From contig NZ_KZ304952.1 of the NCBI RefSeq assembly GCF_002723615.1, positions 218,910-282,909 on the forward strand: 64,000 bases of DNA, in the 5' to 3' direction. The notes beneath the pieces were generated by a model. It had not been told where the DNA came from, did not search any database, and saw only the letters and a list, made by a program, of their open reading frames with translations. A program made the position numbers and the translations under genes. The DNA is from Limimaricola cinnabarinus (GTDB lineage: Bacteria; Pseudomonadota; Alphaproteobacteria; Rhodobacterales; Rhodobacteraceae). Positions 43,858 to 54,750 of this stretch are shown one piece after another (the first letter of the stretch is position 1; each line of letters begins with the position of its first letter).

Positions 43858-45759
43858 TCAGCCCGCGTCGCCGATCCAGTCCCAGGGGCGGGTGAAGGCG
43901 CCCAGCGCCTTTGCGGCGTCGGCCTGTGTCGCTGTTCCGGTGCGGCGGATCTTGGCGACGAGGCCGCGGCGGCTGTCCTCGACCACCTCTGCCACCTCGG
44001 CGGCCACCCCGGCCGTGGCCAGGGCCTCGTCGTAGATGCGCGCGATCGCCAGCCTGCGCAGCGCCGGCTTGAAGATCTTGCCCACCGCCGTCTTCGGCAG
44101 CTCGGGCAGGATCTCGAGATGGCGCGGCCGCGCCGCCCGCTCGGGCACATGCTCGCGCGCGTAATCGAGCAGCGCCTCGTGGCTTACCTCGGCCCCCTCG
44201 ACCAGTTCGACATAGACGCAAGGCACCTCGCCCGCATGGGCGTCGGGCTGGCCGATGGCGCCCGCGAAGGCGATGGCGGGATGGGCGGCGAGCGCCTCCT
44301 CGATCTCGGCGGGGTCGATGTTGTGGCCGCCGCGGATGATCAGGTCCTTGGCCCGGCCGGTGATCCAGACATAGCCGTCCGGGTCGATCCGCCCCAGATC
44401 GCCGGTGCGCAGGAATTCCTGCTCATGCTCGGCTCCGGGCCAGTAGAGATCCTTGTTCTTGGCCGGATCGGTATAGGTGCCGCCGCGCGACACGCCGGGG
44501 CTTGCCACGCAGATCTCGCCCACCGTGTCGGGCGGGCAGTCCTCGCCGCTGTTGGGATCGATGATGCGCACCCGCGTGTAGGGAAAGGGCACGCCCACGG
44601 AGCCCACCTTCTTTTCGCCGTCGGGCGGATTGATCGAGACGAGGCAGGTCGTCTCGGTCAGCCCGTAGCCCTCGCAGATGGTGACGCCCGCGGCCTCCTC
44701 GAAGCGCTTGTAAAGCTCCACCGGTAGCGGCGCCGAGCCCGAGAAGGCGAGGTTCAGCGTCGAGATGTCGGCATCGACGGGGCGCTGCATCAGCGCCGAG
44801 ATCGCGGTCGGCACGGTGATCACGAAAGTGACCTTCCATCGCTCCACCAGCTTCCAGAAATTGTCGAACACCCCGTCGCCGCGATAGCCCGCAGGCGTGG
44901 GCAGGATCACATGCGCGCCCGAGGCCAGCGATGAGCCCATGATGACGATCGCGGCGAAGACGTGGAACATCGGCAAGGGGCAGATGATGTTGTCGCGGTC
45001 CGAGAACATCAGCCGCGCGCCGAGCCAGCCATTGTAGACGATGCCTGAATAGTAGTGCTGCGCCACCTTGGGCATGCCGGTGGTGCCGCCGGTATGGAAC
45101 AGCGCCGCGACCCGGTCGCCTTCGCTGTCGGTAAAGGCGAGGCTGGTCGGGCGCTTGGCGATCTCGCGGTTGAAATCGAGCACGCGCGCCTTGTGGCGCA
45201 CCTCGACCTTGGGCCGGATCAGCGGCACGATCAGCTTCTTCACCCCGGTCAGGTAGCGGTGCAGGTCGACCTCGAGCACCGTCTCGATATTGGGGGCAAG
45301 CGCCACCGCCTCGGCCGCCTTCTGCGCCACGTCGGTCTTGGGAAAGGCCTTGAGCGTGATCAACACCTTGGCGTTGGTCTGTCGCAGGATCGCGCCGATC
45401 TGGCCCGCATCGAGCAGCGGGTTGATCGGGTTGACCACGCCCGCGATCTGGCCGCCGAGATAGCTCAGGATCACCTCCGAGCAGTTGGGCAGAAGATAGG
45501 CCACCACGTCGGTCTCGCCGACGCCGAGCTCGCGCAGCAGGTTCGCGGTCTGGGCCGATTTCTCGTGCAGCTCGCGCCAGCTCAGCGTCTCGGCGCGGGC
45601 CTTGGGGTCCGACAGGAGCTGGAAGCTCAGCGCCGGGCGATCCGCAAACGCCTTGGCCGTCCGCTCCAGCAACCCATGGGTGGTCTTGGGCTGCCCCTGC
45701 GCCTCCCAGCTGCCCTCGGCCTCGATCGCCATGCAATCGACCTTGCCCGCAAAGCCCAT
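43858..45759 (-). CDS. Acyl-CoA synthetase (AMP-forming, FadD-like)
   Basis: 633 aa adenylate-forming enzyme that activates a carboxylic acid to its CoA thioester. Core motifs: ALFHTGGTTGMPKVAQH (P-loop), ICEGYGLTETT, RTGDLGRIDPDGYVWITGRA with the hinge, and LPKTAVGKIFKP with the C-terminal catalytic Lys. Start 45759 (MGFAGKVDCM) follows GGGAGGAACGGGA. Longer than FadD by a C-terminal tail of about 50 residues. Substrate cannot be assigned; monocistronic. Confidence 0.92.
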   Translation of the reverse strand: MGFAGKVDCMAIEAEGSWEAQGQPKTTHGLLERTAKAFADRPALSFQLLSDPKARAETLSWRELHEKSAQTANLLRELGVGETDVVAYLLPNCSEVILSYLGGQIAGVVNPINPLLDAGQIGAILRQTNAKVLITLKAFPKTDVAQKAAEAVALAPNIETVLEVDLHRYLTGVKKLIVPLIRPKVEVRHKARVLDFNREIAKRPTSLAFTDSEGDRVAALFHTGGTTGMPKVAQHYYSGIVYNGWLGARLMFSDRDNIICPLPMFHVFAAIVIMGSSLASGAHVILPTPAGYRGDGVFDNFWKLVERWKVTFVITVPTAISALMQRPVDADISTLNLAFSGSAPLPVELYKRFEEAAGVTICEGYGLTETTCLVSINPPDGEKKVGSVGVPFPYTRVRIIDPNSGEDCPPDTVGEICVASPGVSRGGTYTDPAKNKDLYWPGAEHEQEFLRTGDLGRIDPDGYVWITGRAKDLIIRGGHNIDPAEIEEALAAHPAIAFAGAIGQPDAHAGEVPCVYVELVEGAEVSHEALLDYAREHVPERAARPRHLEILPELPKTAVGKIFKPALRRLAIARIYDEALATAGVAAEVAEVVEDSRRGLVAKIRRTGTATQADAAKALGAFTRPWDWIGDAG

Positions 45760-45908
45760 TCCCGTTCCTCCCTGTCGGTTTCGTTCCTGTGCCGCGCGCG
45801 GCTCCATCCCTGCCCGGAGCATCGGGCCTGACCTTCGCGTCACGCAAGCATGACGCCGCGAAACCCCGGAGCGTGCAAGGGTTTTCCCGCCCAAGTGGTA
45901 TTCCGGCT

Positions 45909-47705
45909 CTACTCCGCCGCCTCGGCCATCCCGTCGGTGAATTGCAGCCGCGCCAGCCGGGCATAGAGCCCGCCCCCGGCGACGAGGTCCTCATGGCTGC
46001 CCTCGGCCACGATCCGCCCGCCTTCGAAGACGAGGATGCGGTCGGCCTTCTTCACCGTGGCCAGCCGGTGCGCCACGATCAGCGTGGTGCGCCCGGTGGC
46101 CAGCCGGTCGACCGCGCGCTGCACCAGCCGCTCGCTTTCGGCGTCGAGCGCGCTCGTCGCCTCGTCGAGGAGCAGCACCGGCGCGTCGCGCAGGATCGCG
46201 CGGGCGATGGCGATGCGCTGCTTCTGCCCGCCCGAAAGCATCACGCCGCGTTCGCCCACCTGGCTGTCATAGCCCTGCGGCAGCGCCATGAGAAACTCGT
46301 GCGCGGCGGCGGCGCGGGCGGCGGCCTCGACCTCCTCGTCGCTGGCGTCGGGGCGGCCGAAGCGGATGTTCTCGCGCGCGGTGTCGGCAAAGATCACCGG
46401 GTCCTGCGGCACCAGCGCCATCTGGCGGCGGAAATCGGGGCGGGACATCTCGCGCAGATCGATGCCATCGAGCAGCACCCGCCCGGTGGCCGGCTCCCAG
46501 AACCGCAGCAAGAGCTGGATCATCGTCGTCTTGCCCGCCCCCGAGGGGCCGACCAGCGCCACCGTCTCGCCGGGGCGGATGGTGACGGAGACATGATCGA
46601 GCGCCGAGACATCGGGGCGCGAGGGGTAGGAAAAGGAGACATCCTCGAAGGCGATCTCGCCGCGTGCCTCGGGCAGCGGGCGCGGCTGCGCGGGTTCGGG
46701 CAGGCTGTCTTCTGCGTTCAGAAGCTCGACCAGCCGCTCGGTGGCGCCGGCGGCGCGCTGCAGCTCGCCCCAGATCTCGGTCAGCGCGCCGACCGCGCCC
46801 GCCACCATCACCGCGTAGATGACGAACTGCACCAGCGCGCCCACGGTCATCGCGCCCGCATTCACGTCGCGCGCGCCGATCCACAGCACGCCGACGATGC
46901 CCGCGAAGATGAGGAAGATGACGATCGCCGTCATCAGCGCCCGCGTGCCGATCCGGCGGCGCGCGGCGGCGAAGCTCTTCTCGGTCACCTCGTTGAAGCG
47001 CGCCCGGCTGCGCGCCTCGTGGCTGTAGGCCTGCACCGTCTGCACCGACAGAAGCGTCTCGGAGGCATTGCCCGAGGAGGCCGCGATCCAATCCTGGTTC
47101 TCGCGGGAAAGCTCGCGCAGCCGTCGGCCCAGCACCACGATCGGCACGATGATCGCCGGCACGATCAGGAGCACCAGACCGGTCAGCTTGGCCGAGGTCA
47201 GCAACAAGAGCACCAGCCCGCCCACGAGGATCAGCAGGTTCCTCAGCGCCACCGAAGCCGAGGAGCCGATCACCGACAGGATCAGCGTGGTGTCGGTGGT
47301 GATCCGGCTGAGCACCTCGCCGGTCATGATACGCTCGTAGAAGGCCGGGCTCATGCCGACCATCCGCGCGAAGACCGCCTTGCGGATGTCGGTCACCACC
47401 CGTTCGCCCAGCCGGGTGACGAGGTAGTAGCGCGCCGCCGTCCCCAGCGCGAGCAGCGCCGCCATGGCCAGTGCCACGGCGAAATAGCGATCGAGCAGCG
47501 TGCCGGTGTCGATCTCGAAATTGTCGACCACCCGGCGCACGGCGAGCGGCAGCGCAAGGCTGACGCAGGCGGTCAGCACCAGCGCCGCGATGGCAAGCGC
47601 CATGATCCCCTTGTAGGGCGCCAGAAAGGGCCAGAGCGCCTTGAGCGCCCCGACATCGCGCGACCTGGCGCGGTCCTCGTCACTGGTCTTGGGGGATCGG
47701 GCCAT
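45909..47705 (-). CDS. ABC exporter, fused permease/ATPase (MsbA/LmrA type)
   Basis: 598 aa half-transporter: six membrane helices in the first 320 residues, then an ATPase with Walker A GPSGAGKTT, Q-loop VPQDPVIFADTARENIRFG, signature LSGGQKQRIAIARAIL and Walker B VLLLDEATSALD with H-loop AHRLAT. Works as a homodimer exporting lipids or drugs. Start 47705 has GAGGCAGG upstream. Substrate unknown. Confidence 0.93.
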   Translation of the reverse strand: MARSPKTSDEDRARSRDVGALKALWPFLAPYKGIMALAIAALVLTACVSLALPLAVRRVVDNFEIDTGTLLDRYFAVALAMAALLALGTAARYYLVTRLGERVVTDIRKAVFARMVGMSPAFYERIMTGEVLSRITTDTTLILSVIGSSASVALRNLLILVGGLVLLLLTSAKLTGLVLLIVPAIIVPIVVLGRRLRELSRENQDWIAASSGNASETLLSVQTVQAYSHEARSRARFNEVTEKSFAAARRRIGTRALMTAIVIFLIFAGIVGVLWIGARDVNAGAMTVGALVQFVIYAVMVAGAVGALTEIWGELQRAAGATERLVELLNAEDSLPEPAQPRPLPEARGEIAFEDVSFSYPSRPDVSALDHVSVTIRPGETVALVGPSGAGKTTMIQLLLRFWEPATGRVLLDGIDLREMSRPDFRRQMALVPQDPVIFADTARENIRFGRPDASDEEVEAAARAAAAHEFLMALPQGYDSQVGERGVMLSGGQKQRIAIARAILRDAPVLLLDEATSALDAESERLVQRAVDRLATGRTTLIVAHRLATVKKADRILVFEGGRIVAEGSHEDLVAGGGLYARLARLQFTDGMAEAAE

Positions 47706-47834
47706 CGCCTGCCTCGCTGGAATTATTGCCAAGGCTGTCTAGACCCCGCGCTGCTGCATCACAAGCGATGCGCTTCAGGCGGGCGCGCGGGCCCTGGCCG
47801 AAACAAGGCCCGATCAGGGCCGACTCAGGCCCGG

Positions 47835-48995
47835 TCAGGCGGGCGCGGCGACCGGGGCGGCGGCCCGGCGGCGCAGCGCCATGACCGGCGGCAGGATCAT
47901 CAGCAAGAGCAGCGCCACCGCGCCGAAGGCCGCACGCAGGCCGAGCGCCTGCGACAGCCCACCCATCAGCACCGGCGCGATCAGGAAGGCGCAGAACGCG
48001 ATGACCGCGACGCGGGCGATCGCCTGCGCGCGCTGATGCGCCGCAACCATGCGGCCCGCCAGCGCCAGCCCCATCGGCCCGATCACCGAAATGCCCAGCC
48101 CCGTGATCGCAAAGCCCAGATAGGCCACCATCGGCACCGGGGCCATCGCCGCGAGGGCCGTGCCGAGGGCCGAGACCAGCGCCGCCATGCGGATCACCGC
48201 CGTCTCGCTGAGCCGCTCGGCCAGCGCCTGCCCGCCAAAGCGCCCCAGCGTCATGGTCAGGCCCAGAAGCGCGGGCCCCAGAGCGCCCTGCGCCGCGCCG
48301 CCGCCCAGCGTCCGTTCGATATGCAGCGCCGACCAGCTCTCGACCGTGGCCTCGCTCAGAAAGGCGATCATCACGATGAGCCCGCACAGCACCACCGGCC
48401 AGAGCGGCAGCCGCGCCGCAGCCCCCTCCTCCGGCACCACCGCCGGGGCGGGCGCGCGCGACAGAAGCGGCAGGAGAAGCAGCGTCACCGCCCCCATCCC
48501 GCCGAACACCGCGAGCATCGGCAGCCCCGCCTCGCGCGTCACGCCAGAGGCCAGCGCGGCGAGGCCGTAGGCCAGCGAGAACAGCCCGTGATTGGCGTTC
48601 ATCAAGGAGCGGCCCGATTGCGCCTCGATCTGGCTCACCCGCGCGTTCATCACCACGTCGCACAGCCCCGAGGCGAGACCGACGCCGACCATGCCCGACG
48701 CGAAGACCAGCGGCGTCGTGGCCAGCGCGGGCGTGACCCAGGCCAGCGCCAGAAGCCCCGCCGCGACGGGAAGCGCGGCGCGCCGCAAGGCGCGGTCGAA
48801 CAGCGGCGCGAGCCACATCGTCGGGATCAGCCCGACCGAAGAGCCGAGCAGCAAGAGGCCGAAGGTCGCGTCCTCCACCCCGAGCCTGTCGCGGAACACC
48901 GGGACATGCGCGGCGAAGACGCCCCAGTAGAGCCCCATGACGAGGAAGGCGGCGCCCGGCGCGCGGGTCAGGAAAAGGGCGGAACGGATCGACAT
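47835..48995 (-). CDS. MFS transporter
   Basis: 386 aa with 12 predicted membrane helices. It begins MSIRSALFLTRAPGAAFLVM, then GLYWGVFAAHVPVFRDRLGV and an RALRRAAL basic loop between helices 2 and 3. It resembles the YbjJ-like sugar/drug MFS group. The start was chosen at the conserved N-terminus; no clear ribosome site is seen. Substrate unknown. Confidence 0.88.
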   Translation of the reverse strand: MSIRSALFLTRAPGAAFLVMGLYWGVFAAHVPVFRDRLGVEDATFGLLLLGSSVGLIPTMWLAPLFDRALRRAALPVAAGLLALAWVTPALATTPLVFASGMVGVGLASGLCDVVMNARVSQIEAQSGRSLMNANHGLFSLAYGLAALASGVTREAGLPMLAVFGGMGAVTLLLLPLLSRAPAPAVVPEEGAAARLPLWPVVLCGLIVMIAFLSEATVESWSALHIERTLGGGAAQGALGPALLGLTMTLGRFGGQALAERLSETAVIRMAALVSALGTALAAMAPVPMVAYLGFAITGLGISVIGPMGLALAGRMVAAHQRAQAIARVAVIAFCAFLIAPVLMGGLSQALGLRAAFGAVALLLLMILPPVMALRRRAAAPVAAPA

Positions 48996-49163
48996 GGCAC
49001 GGAGGTGACATGGCGCGCGCACAAGGTCCAGAGACGCGGCGTCCATGCGCCGTTTTCTGCCCATGCAGGCCTTTCCAAGCGGGGGATTCGGCGCTAAGGG
49101 CACAGGTTCTGAATCGGGCCATACACCCTTGGAGGATGGCCCATCACCTGAAAGGACTTACCA

Positions 49164-49802
49164 ATGGCCAAAGAGATTCCGGATCTCGTCGCCACGGCAC
49201 GCACGGGGACAGGCAAGGGGGCCGCTCGTCAGGCACGTCGCGAGAACCTCGTTCCGGGCATCGTGTATGGCGGCGGCGTCGATCCGCTGCCCATCAACCT
49301 GCCCTACAACGCGCTGATCAAGAAGCTGAAGGCGGGCCGCTTCCTGTCGACGCTGTTCAACCTCAAGGTCGAGGGCCAGGACGACGTGCGCGTCATCGCG
49401 CGCTCGGTGCAGCGCGACGTGGTCAAGGACCTGCCGACCCATGTGGACCTGCTGCGCCTGCGCCGCACCACGCGGATCAGCCTGTTCATCCATGTCGAGT
49501 TCGAGAACCACAAGGAAGCGCCCGGCATCAAGCGCGGCGGCGTGCTCACCGTGGTCCGCCCCGAGGTCGAGCTCAACGTGCTCGCCGGCGAGATCCCCGA
49601 GCAGATCGTGGTCGACCTGACCGGCAAGCAGATCGGCGACGTGATCCACATCAGCGATGTCGAGCTGCCCGCCGGCGCCAAGCCGACGATCGACCGCGAT
49701 TTCGTGATCGCCAACATCTCCGCCCCCTCGAAGCTGGCCGCGGCCGCCGAAGAGGAAGAGGCCGCCGACGAGGTCGAGGCGACCGAGCAGAACGACGCCT
49801 GA
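49164..49802 (+). CDS. rplY: 50S ribosomal protein L25/Ctc
   Basis: 212 aa long (CTC-type) L25, which binds 5S rRNA. Seen: [29 protein letters not shown] and [17 protein letters not shown]; the C-terminal domain carries [19 protein letters not shown] and ends in an acidic Glu/Ala tail. AAAGGA ribosome site before ATG. It precedes pth as in many bacteria. Confidence 0.96.
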   Translation: MAKEIPDLVATARTGTGKGAARQARRENLVPGIVYGGGVDPLPINLPYNALIKKLKAGRFLSTLFNLKVEGQDDVRVIARSVQRDVVKDLPTHVDLLRLRRTTRISLFIHVEFENHKEAPGIKRGGVLTVVRPEVELNVLAGEIPEQIVVDLTGKQIGDVIHISDVELPAGAKPTIDRDFVIANISAPSKLAAAAEEEEAADEVEATEQNDA

Positions 49803-49825
49803 TCGCCTTTGCGACCATGCCGATG

Positions 49826-49852
49826 AAACGGGGCCCTTCGGGGCCCCGTTTT
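49826..49852 (+). terminator. Intrinsic terminator after rplY
   Basis: Stem ACGGGGCCC / GGGCCCCGT with loop TTCG and a short TTTT tail, 25 bases after rplY. As pth starts only about 50 bases later, pth probably has its own promoter or relies on read-through. Confidence 0.85.
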
Positions 49853-49902
49853 GCGTCCGGCCCCACTGGTCCCGCCCGGCGCCGCGCGCTAGCTTGCGGG
49901 CC

Positions 49903-50616
49903 ATGAAACTCTTCGTCGGACTTGGAAACCCGGGCGGCAAATACGCCCAGAACCGTCACAATATCGGCTTCATGGCCGTGGACCGGATCGCCGCCGATCA
50001 CGGCTTTGCGCCGTGGCGCGCGAAGTTCCAGGGCGAGATCGCCGAGGGGCGGCTCGGCTCCGAAAAGGTGCTGCTTCTCAAGCCCATGACCTTCATGAAC
50101 CTCTCGGGCCAGTCGGTCGGCGAGGCCGCGCGCTTTCACAAGATCGACAGCACCGACATCACCGTCTTTCACGACGAGATCGACCTCGCGCCGGGGCGGC
50201 TCAAGACCAAGGCGGGCGGCGGCCATGCGGGCCATAACGGGCTGCGCTCGATCCACCAGCATCTCGGCCCGCATTACGACCGGGTGCGCATGGGCGTGGG
50301 CCATCCCGGCCACAAGGACGCGGTGCCGGGCTACGTGCTCAAGGATTTCGCCAAGGCCGACGAGGCCTGGCTCGACGACATGCTGCGCGGCATCTCCGAC
50401 GGTGCCGCGTCGCTGGCGGCGGGCGATGATGCGCGGTTTCTCAACGCCGTGGCGCTCCGGCTGAACCCGCCCCGCTCGGGGGGCGGGTCGAAGGGCGGAG
50501 GCGCGAAGGATGTCGAGCCGAAAGGCGCGGCGACAAAGACCGCCCCGTCGCCTGCCGCGGCAGAGGAAGCTGACGACCGCTCACCGTTGCAAAAGCTGGC
50601 GGACCGTTTCAGATGA
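49903..50616 (+). CDS. pth: Peptidyl-tRNA hydrolase
   Basis: 237 aa esterase that recycles peptidyl-t[23 protein letters not shown] includes the catalytic His20; further [25 protein letters not shown] and [13 protein letters not shown]. The catalytic domain ends near residue 190; a low-complexity Gly/Lys/Ala tail of about 45 residues follows, longer than in most homologues. Confidence 0.97.
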   Translation: MKLFVGLGNPGGKYAQNRHNIGFMAVDRIAADHGFAPWRAKFQGEIAEGRLGSEKVLLLKPMTFMNLSGQSVGEAARFHKIDSTDITVFHDEIDLAPGRLKTKAGGGHAGHNGLRSIHQHLGPHYDRVRMGVGHPGHKDAVPGYVLKDFAKADEAWLDDMLRGISDGAASLAAGDDARFLNAVALRLNPPRSGGGSKGGGAKDVEPKGAATKTAPSPAAAEEADDRSPLQKLADRFR

Positions 50617-50700
50617 GCCGGAGGCGTCACGGCGAGATCGTGGCGGACCGGCACCGGCCCATGACGATCAGGCGCACGTCGCCCCGTGGAGACCCGCATG

Positions 50701-51066
50701 AAGATGGATGAGAAAATCAATGTCCTGGGCGGCGCGCTGGCGCCCTGCTCCACCGACCCCCTGACCGGCTTTTTCCGCGACGGCCATTGCAACACCTGCG
50801 ATGAGGATGCGGGCAGCCATACGGTCTGCGCGGTGATGACCGCGGAGTTCCTCGCTTATTCGAAATATGTCGGCAACGACCTGAGCACGCCGCGACCCGA
50901 ATTCGGCTTTGCCGGGCTCAAGCCCGGGGATCGCTGGTGCCTGTGCGCGGGCCGCTTTGCGCAGGCGCATGACGAAGGCTGCGCGCCGCGCGTCCATCTT
51001 GCTGCCACCCATGCCCGTGCGCTGGAGATCGTCCCGATCGAGGTGCTCAAGGCGCAGGCGGAATGA
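50701..51066 (+). CDS. DUF2237 family protein
   Basis: 121 aa: NVLGGALAPCSTDPLTGFFR, DGHCNTCDEDAGSHTVCAVM, GLKPGDRWCLCAGRF and CAPRVHLAATHARALEIV. Several Cys/His are conserved, suggesting metal binding, but no function is established. Start 50701 has GGAG 6 bases upstream. Confidence 0.92.
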   Translation, partial: KMDEKINVLGGALAPCSTDPLTGFFRDGHCNTCDEDAGSHTVCAVMTAEFLAYSKYVGNDLSTPRPEFGFAGLKPGDRWCLCAGRFAQAHDEGCAPRVHLAATHARALEIVPIEVLKAQAE

Positions 51067-51074
51067 CACGAAAG

Positions 51075-51105
51075 GGCCCCGGTCGGAATGGGTCCGACCG
51101 GGGCC
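51075..51105. terminator. Convergent hairpin between DUF2237 and DUF7282-type genes
   Basis: Perfect 12-bp repeat GGCCCCGGTCGG / CCGACCGGGGCC, 7-base loop; CTTTCG follows in the minus direction. It can serve both converging transcripts. Confidence 0.75.
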
Positions 51106-51138
51106 GATCATGCGATAGAGCGCCTGGCAACCGGCGGC

Positions 51139-51300
51139 TTACTGGCCGTCATCCTCGTCGCCTGCGCCGTCCGTGTCTTCGCCTTCCTCGATGAAGCCCT
51201 CGGTCTCGGTGTCGTTCGGCTGAAGGGTCCGCTCGTTGGAGTCGCGATAATCCGGGTCTTCGGCATCGTCGGATTCAGCACGCGCCTCGGGCGACGCCAC
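51139..51300 (-). repeat. Duplicated acidic-tail coding segment, copy 1
   Basis: 162 bases encoding 53 residues plus stop; I count 47 of 53 residues identical to 51936-52097, same orientation. The DNA is also closely similar. Confidence 0.88.
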
Positions 51301-51765
51301 CATGCCATCCATGTCATCGGCCGAATGCATCACCAGGCCCTCGGGCACGGTGAACATCGCCGTCACCGGCGCGCCATTCGCCATGACCGGCGTATCGACA
51401 TCGGTCATCCCCGGTCCGAAATCATAGACGCCGTTGCCGTTGCTTTCGACATGCAGCATCGCGACCAGCTCGGTTCCAGCAGCGAGCGCCGCGGGGATCG
51501 TCACGGTGACATCGGCGTTCTCACCCGCCATCACCATGGTGTGGGCCAGAGATTCGGGCACGACCGGCGCGCCATCATCTACGGCGTGCAGCACGATGTA
51601 GCCGTCCTGGCGCGTCGCGATGCGCGGGAAGGTTACGTTGGTCTGCCCGTCCATCATCGACATCTGCATCGTGTCGTCGACCATGATCATCGTGTCGTCC
51701 TGCGCCATGGCACCACCGGCCATGAGAGCGGTCAGTGCAGCGGCACCGGTAAAGATCTTGAGCAT
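51139..51765 (-). CDS. Exported DUF7282-like protein with acidic C-terminal tail
   Basis: 208 aa. Signal peptide about 1-23 (GGAMAQ). A cupredoxin/halocyanin-like beta domain of DUF7282 type (about 40-150) has RQDGYIVLHAVDDGAPVVPE, AGENADVTVTIP, ELVAMLHVESNGNGVYDFG and VDTPVMANGAPV. The last 53 residues (VASPEARAESDDAEDPDYRD onward) are nearly identical to the tail of the neighbouring EF-hand protein. Start 51765 has GGAGACC before it. Function unknown. Confidence 0.82.
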   Translation of the reverse strand: MLKIFTGAAALTALMAGGAMAQDDTMIMVDDTMQMSMMDGQTNVTFPRIATRQDGYIVLHAVDDGAPVVPESLAHTMVMAGENADVTVTIPAALAAGTELVAMLHVESNGNGVYDFGPGMTDVDTPVMANGAPVTAMFTVPEGLVMHSADDMDGMVASPEARAESDDAEDPDYRDSNERTLQPNDTETEGFIEEGEDTDGAGDEDDGQ

Positions 51766-51880
51766 GTTGGTCTCCAATATGAATTCGGAGGGGCAACACG
51801 CTCAAGTCATTCAGGTTCGTTACATTGCAACACATGGGTGTGTCTCTCGCGTGATCGGAAATCAGGACCGGCCAAACACG

Positions 51881-51914
51881 AAAAAGCCGGCCGGACTGCT
51901 GTCCGGCCGGCTTT
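51881..51914 (-). terminator. Intrinsic terminator after EF-hand gene
   Basis: Perfect 12-bp stem AGCCGGCCGGAC / GTCCGGCCGGCT with a 4-base loop, followed on the minus strand by TTTTTCG. Separates the EF-hand gene from the DUF7282-type gene. Confidence 0.9.
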
Positions 51915-51935
51915 CGCACGAAGCGAGGAGAGGTC

Positions 51936-52097
51936 TTACTGACCGTCGTCTTCGTCGCCCTCACCCATCGGGTCTTCGCCCTCTTCGAGGAAGCCCTCGG
52001 TCTCGGTGTCGTTCGGCTGAAGGGTCGTTTCGGTCGAATCGCGGTAGTCCGGATCCTCGGCATCGTCGGATTCGGCGCGCGCTTCGGGCGAAGCGAC
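51936..52097 (-). repeat. Duplicated acidic-tail coding segment, copy 2
   Basis: Counterpart of 51139-51300. The similarity begins exactly at the domain boundary after the second EF-hand, which suggests module transfer rather than whole-gene duplication. Confidence 0.88.
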
Positions 52098-52346
52098 ATC
52101 GTCCTGCATGCTCATATCCGTCGCGATGCGAATCTCCTGCACGCTCAGCATCATGTCGCCGTCGGTGTCATCCTCCATGAGGATCGCCGCACCATCGGCG
52201 CCGAAGGCCGCGACCAGCTCGTCATTCGAGAGCATCATGTCGCCGTCGGTGTCGACTTCGGCGAAGGGAATGCTCTGGGCGACGGCGGTCGAAGCGCCGA
52301 GGACGAATGCGGTCGTGGCGGCGGCAGCAGTCAGTTTGTTCAGCAT
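51936..52346 (-). CDS. Exported EF-hand protein with the same acidic tail
   Basis: 136 aa. Signal peptide about 1-23 (TAVAQ). Two EF-hand loops DTDGDMMLSNDEL (about 32-44) and DTDGDMMLSVQEI (about 61-73) should bind Ca2+. The last 53 residues repeat the tail of the downstream DUF7282-like protein and end GDEDDGQ. It has its own terminator, so it is a separate transcription unit. Role unknown; a periplasmic or secreted calcium protein is likely. Confidence 0.85.
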   Translation of the reverse strand: MLNKLTAAAATTAFVLGASTAVAQSIPFAEVDTDGDMMLSNDELVAAFGADGAAILMEDDTDGDMMLSVQEIRIATDMSMQDDVASPEARAESDDAEDPDYRDSTETTLQPNDTETEGFLEEGEDPMGEGDEDDGQ

Positions 52347-52410
52347 CTCGTATCCTCTCAGATTGTGAGTTCGCTGCCCAACGTGTCATCCGACAACTCC
52401 GTTCACCGCG

Positions 52411-52437
52411 CCGGGATCACATAAACGTGATCGGCGG
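52411..52437 (-). terminator. Hairpin after trpB
   Basis: GATCAC / GTGATC (52415-52420, 52427-52432) extended by CCG/CGG, just past the trpB stop. No T-run, so only a possible terminator. Confidence 0.4.
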
Positions 52438-52439
52438 GC

Positions 52440-53666
<1,227 letters not shown>

Positions 53667-53727
53667 GCGCTGGGCCTCCTCGTGTTCGGCCCCCGGAGTA
53701 TCCTTGCCGCGCGAGGCGGTAAAGGGC

Positions 53728-54066
53728 TCAGTCGTTGCGGTCGCGCCAGCGGCGCAGCATGCCGCCGCTCCAGCGGCGTCCGCGGATGAGCGCGGTGTTG
53801 ACCCCCGGCCGCAGCATCGGCAGGTCCACCGCCAGCAGCGCGAGGCCGATGGGCAGCATCCACAGCCCGAAGATCGGCAGGATCGCGGCAAAACCGCCCA
53901 GGATGAGCAGAACCCCCGCCGGAATGCGGATCCAGCGCGCCCGGTCGGCCATCAGCCGCTCGGTCAGCCCATGCAGCTTGGGCGAGCCGCCGGTCATCGC
54001 CCGCATCTGTCGACGCAGCCTGGCCTTCTCACGCTCGTGGTCGACGGATTTGTTCATGGACGGCAT
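53728..54066 (-). CDS. Small membrane protein between trpF and trpB
   Basis: About 112 aa (start 54066 or 54057; neither has a good ribosome site). A charged N-terminus [19 protein letters not shown] is followed by a membrane hairpin ([20 protein letters not shown] then [15 protein letters not shown]), and a basic C-terminus. Similar proteins occur at this place in Rhodobacterales. No known function. Confidence 0.72.
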   Translation of the reverse strand: MPSMNKSVDHEREKARLRRQMRAMTGGSPKLHGLTERLMADRARWIRIPAGVLLILGGFAAILPIFGLWMLPIGLALLAVDLPMLRPGVNTALIRGRRWSGGMLRRWRDRND

Positions 54067-54109
54067 GTAGGACAGCCCGCGCGCCGGGGCAATCGCCCTC
54101 GCGCGCGGT

Positions 54110-54748
54110 TCAGCCGCGCGCGGCGTCGAGAAACGCGGCGACGAGCGCCGCGTCCTTGGCGCCCGGCGCGCTTTCCACGCCTGAGGAGACATCGACCTGC
54201 CGCGCGCCGGTCTTTTCGATCGCCTCGGCGAGATTGCCGGGCGTCAGCCCGCCCGCGAGCATCCATGGCACCGGCCAGCGCCGCCCGGCGATCAGCCGCC
54301 AGTCGAAGGCCAGCCCGTTGCCGCCCGGAAGCGCCGCTCCGGCGGGCGCCTTGGCATCGACGAGAATCTGGTCGGCCACGGCGGCATAGCTGTCGAGCGC
54401 GGCCAGATCGGCCTTGGAAGCCACGCCCACCGCCTTCATCACCGGCAGGCCGTAGCGCGCGCGGATCTCGGCCACCCGCTCGGGGGTCTCGCGGCCATGC
54501 AGCTGCAGCATGTCGAGCGGCACGGCGCCGACGATCTCGTCGAGCGTCGCGTCATCGGCATCGACCACGAGCGCGACCTTGGCGATGCCCATCGGCACCT
54601 CGAGCGCCAGCGCGGCCGCCTGCTCGACCGTCACCGCGCGCGGCGATTTCGGAAAGAAGACGAAGCCGACATAGCGCGCGCCCGCCGCCACGGCGGCCTC
54701 GAGCCCGGCCTTGTCGGACAGGCCGCAGATCTTGACGGAGACAGGCAT
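54110..54748 (-). CDS. trpF: Phosphoribosylanthranilate isomerase
   Basis: 212 aa TIM barrel for the third step of tryptophan synthesis. It starts [20 protein letters not shown] with catalytic Cys, then [33 protein letters not shown] with catalytic Asp, and [15 protein letters not shown] and [15 protein letters not shown] for the phosphate site. Confidence 0.97.
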   Translation of the reverse strand: MPVSVKICGLSDKAGLEAAVAAGARYVGFVFFPKSPRAVTVEQAAALALEVPMGIAKVALVVDADDATLDEIVGAVPLDMLQLHGRETPERVAEIRARYGLPVMKAVGVASKADLAALDSYAAVADQILVDAKAPAGAALPGGNGLAFDWRLIAGRRWPVPWMLAGGLTPGNLAEAIEKTGARQVDVSSGVESAPGAKDAALVAAFLDAARG

Positions 54749-54750
54749 CG

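Noticed and set aside
45789..49097. Very long plus-strand open frame (about 1100 codons)
   Set aside because: Antisense shadow of the acyl-CoA synthetase, ABC exporter and MFS genes caused by high GC; composition is His/Arg/Gln-rich and shows no domain.
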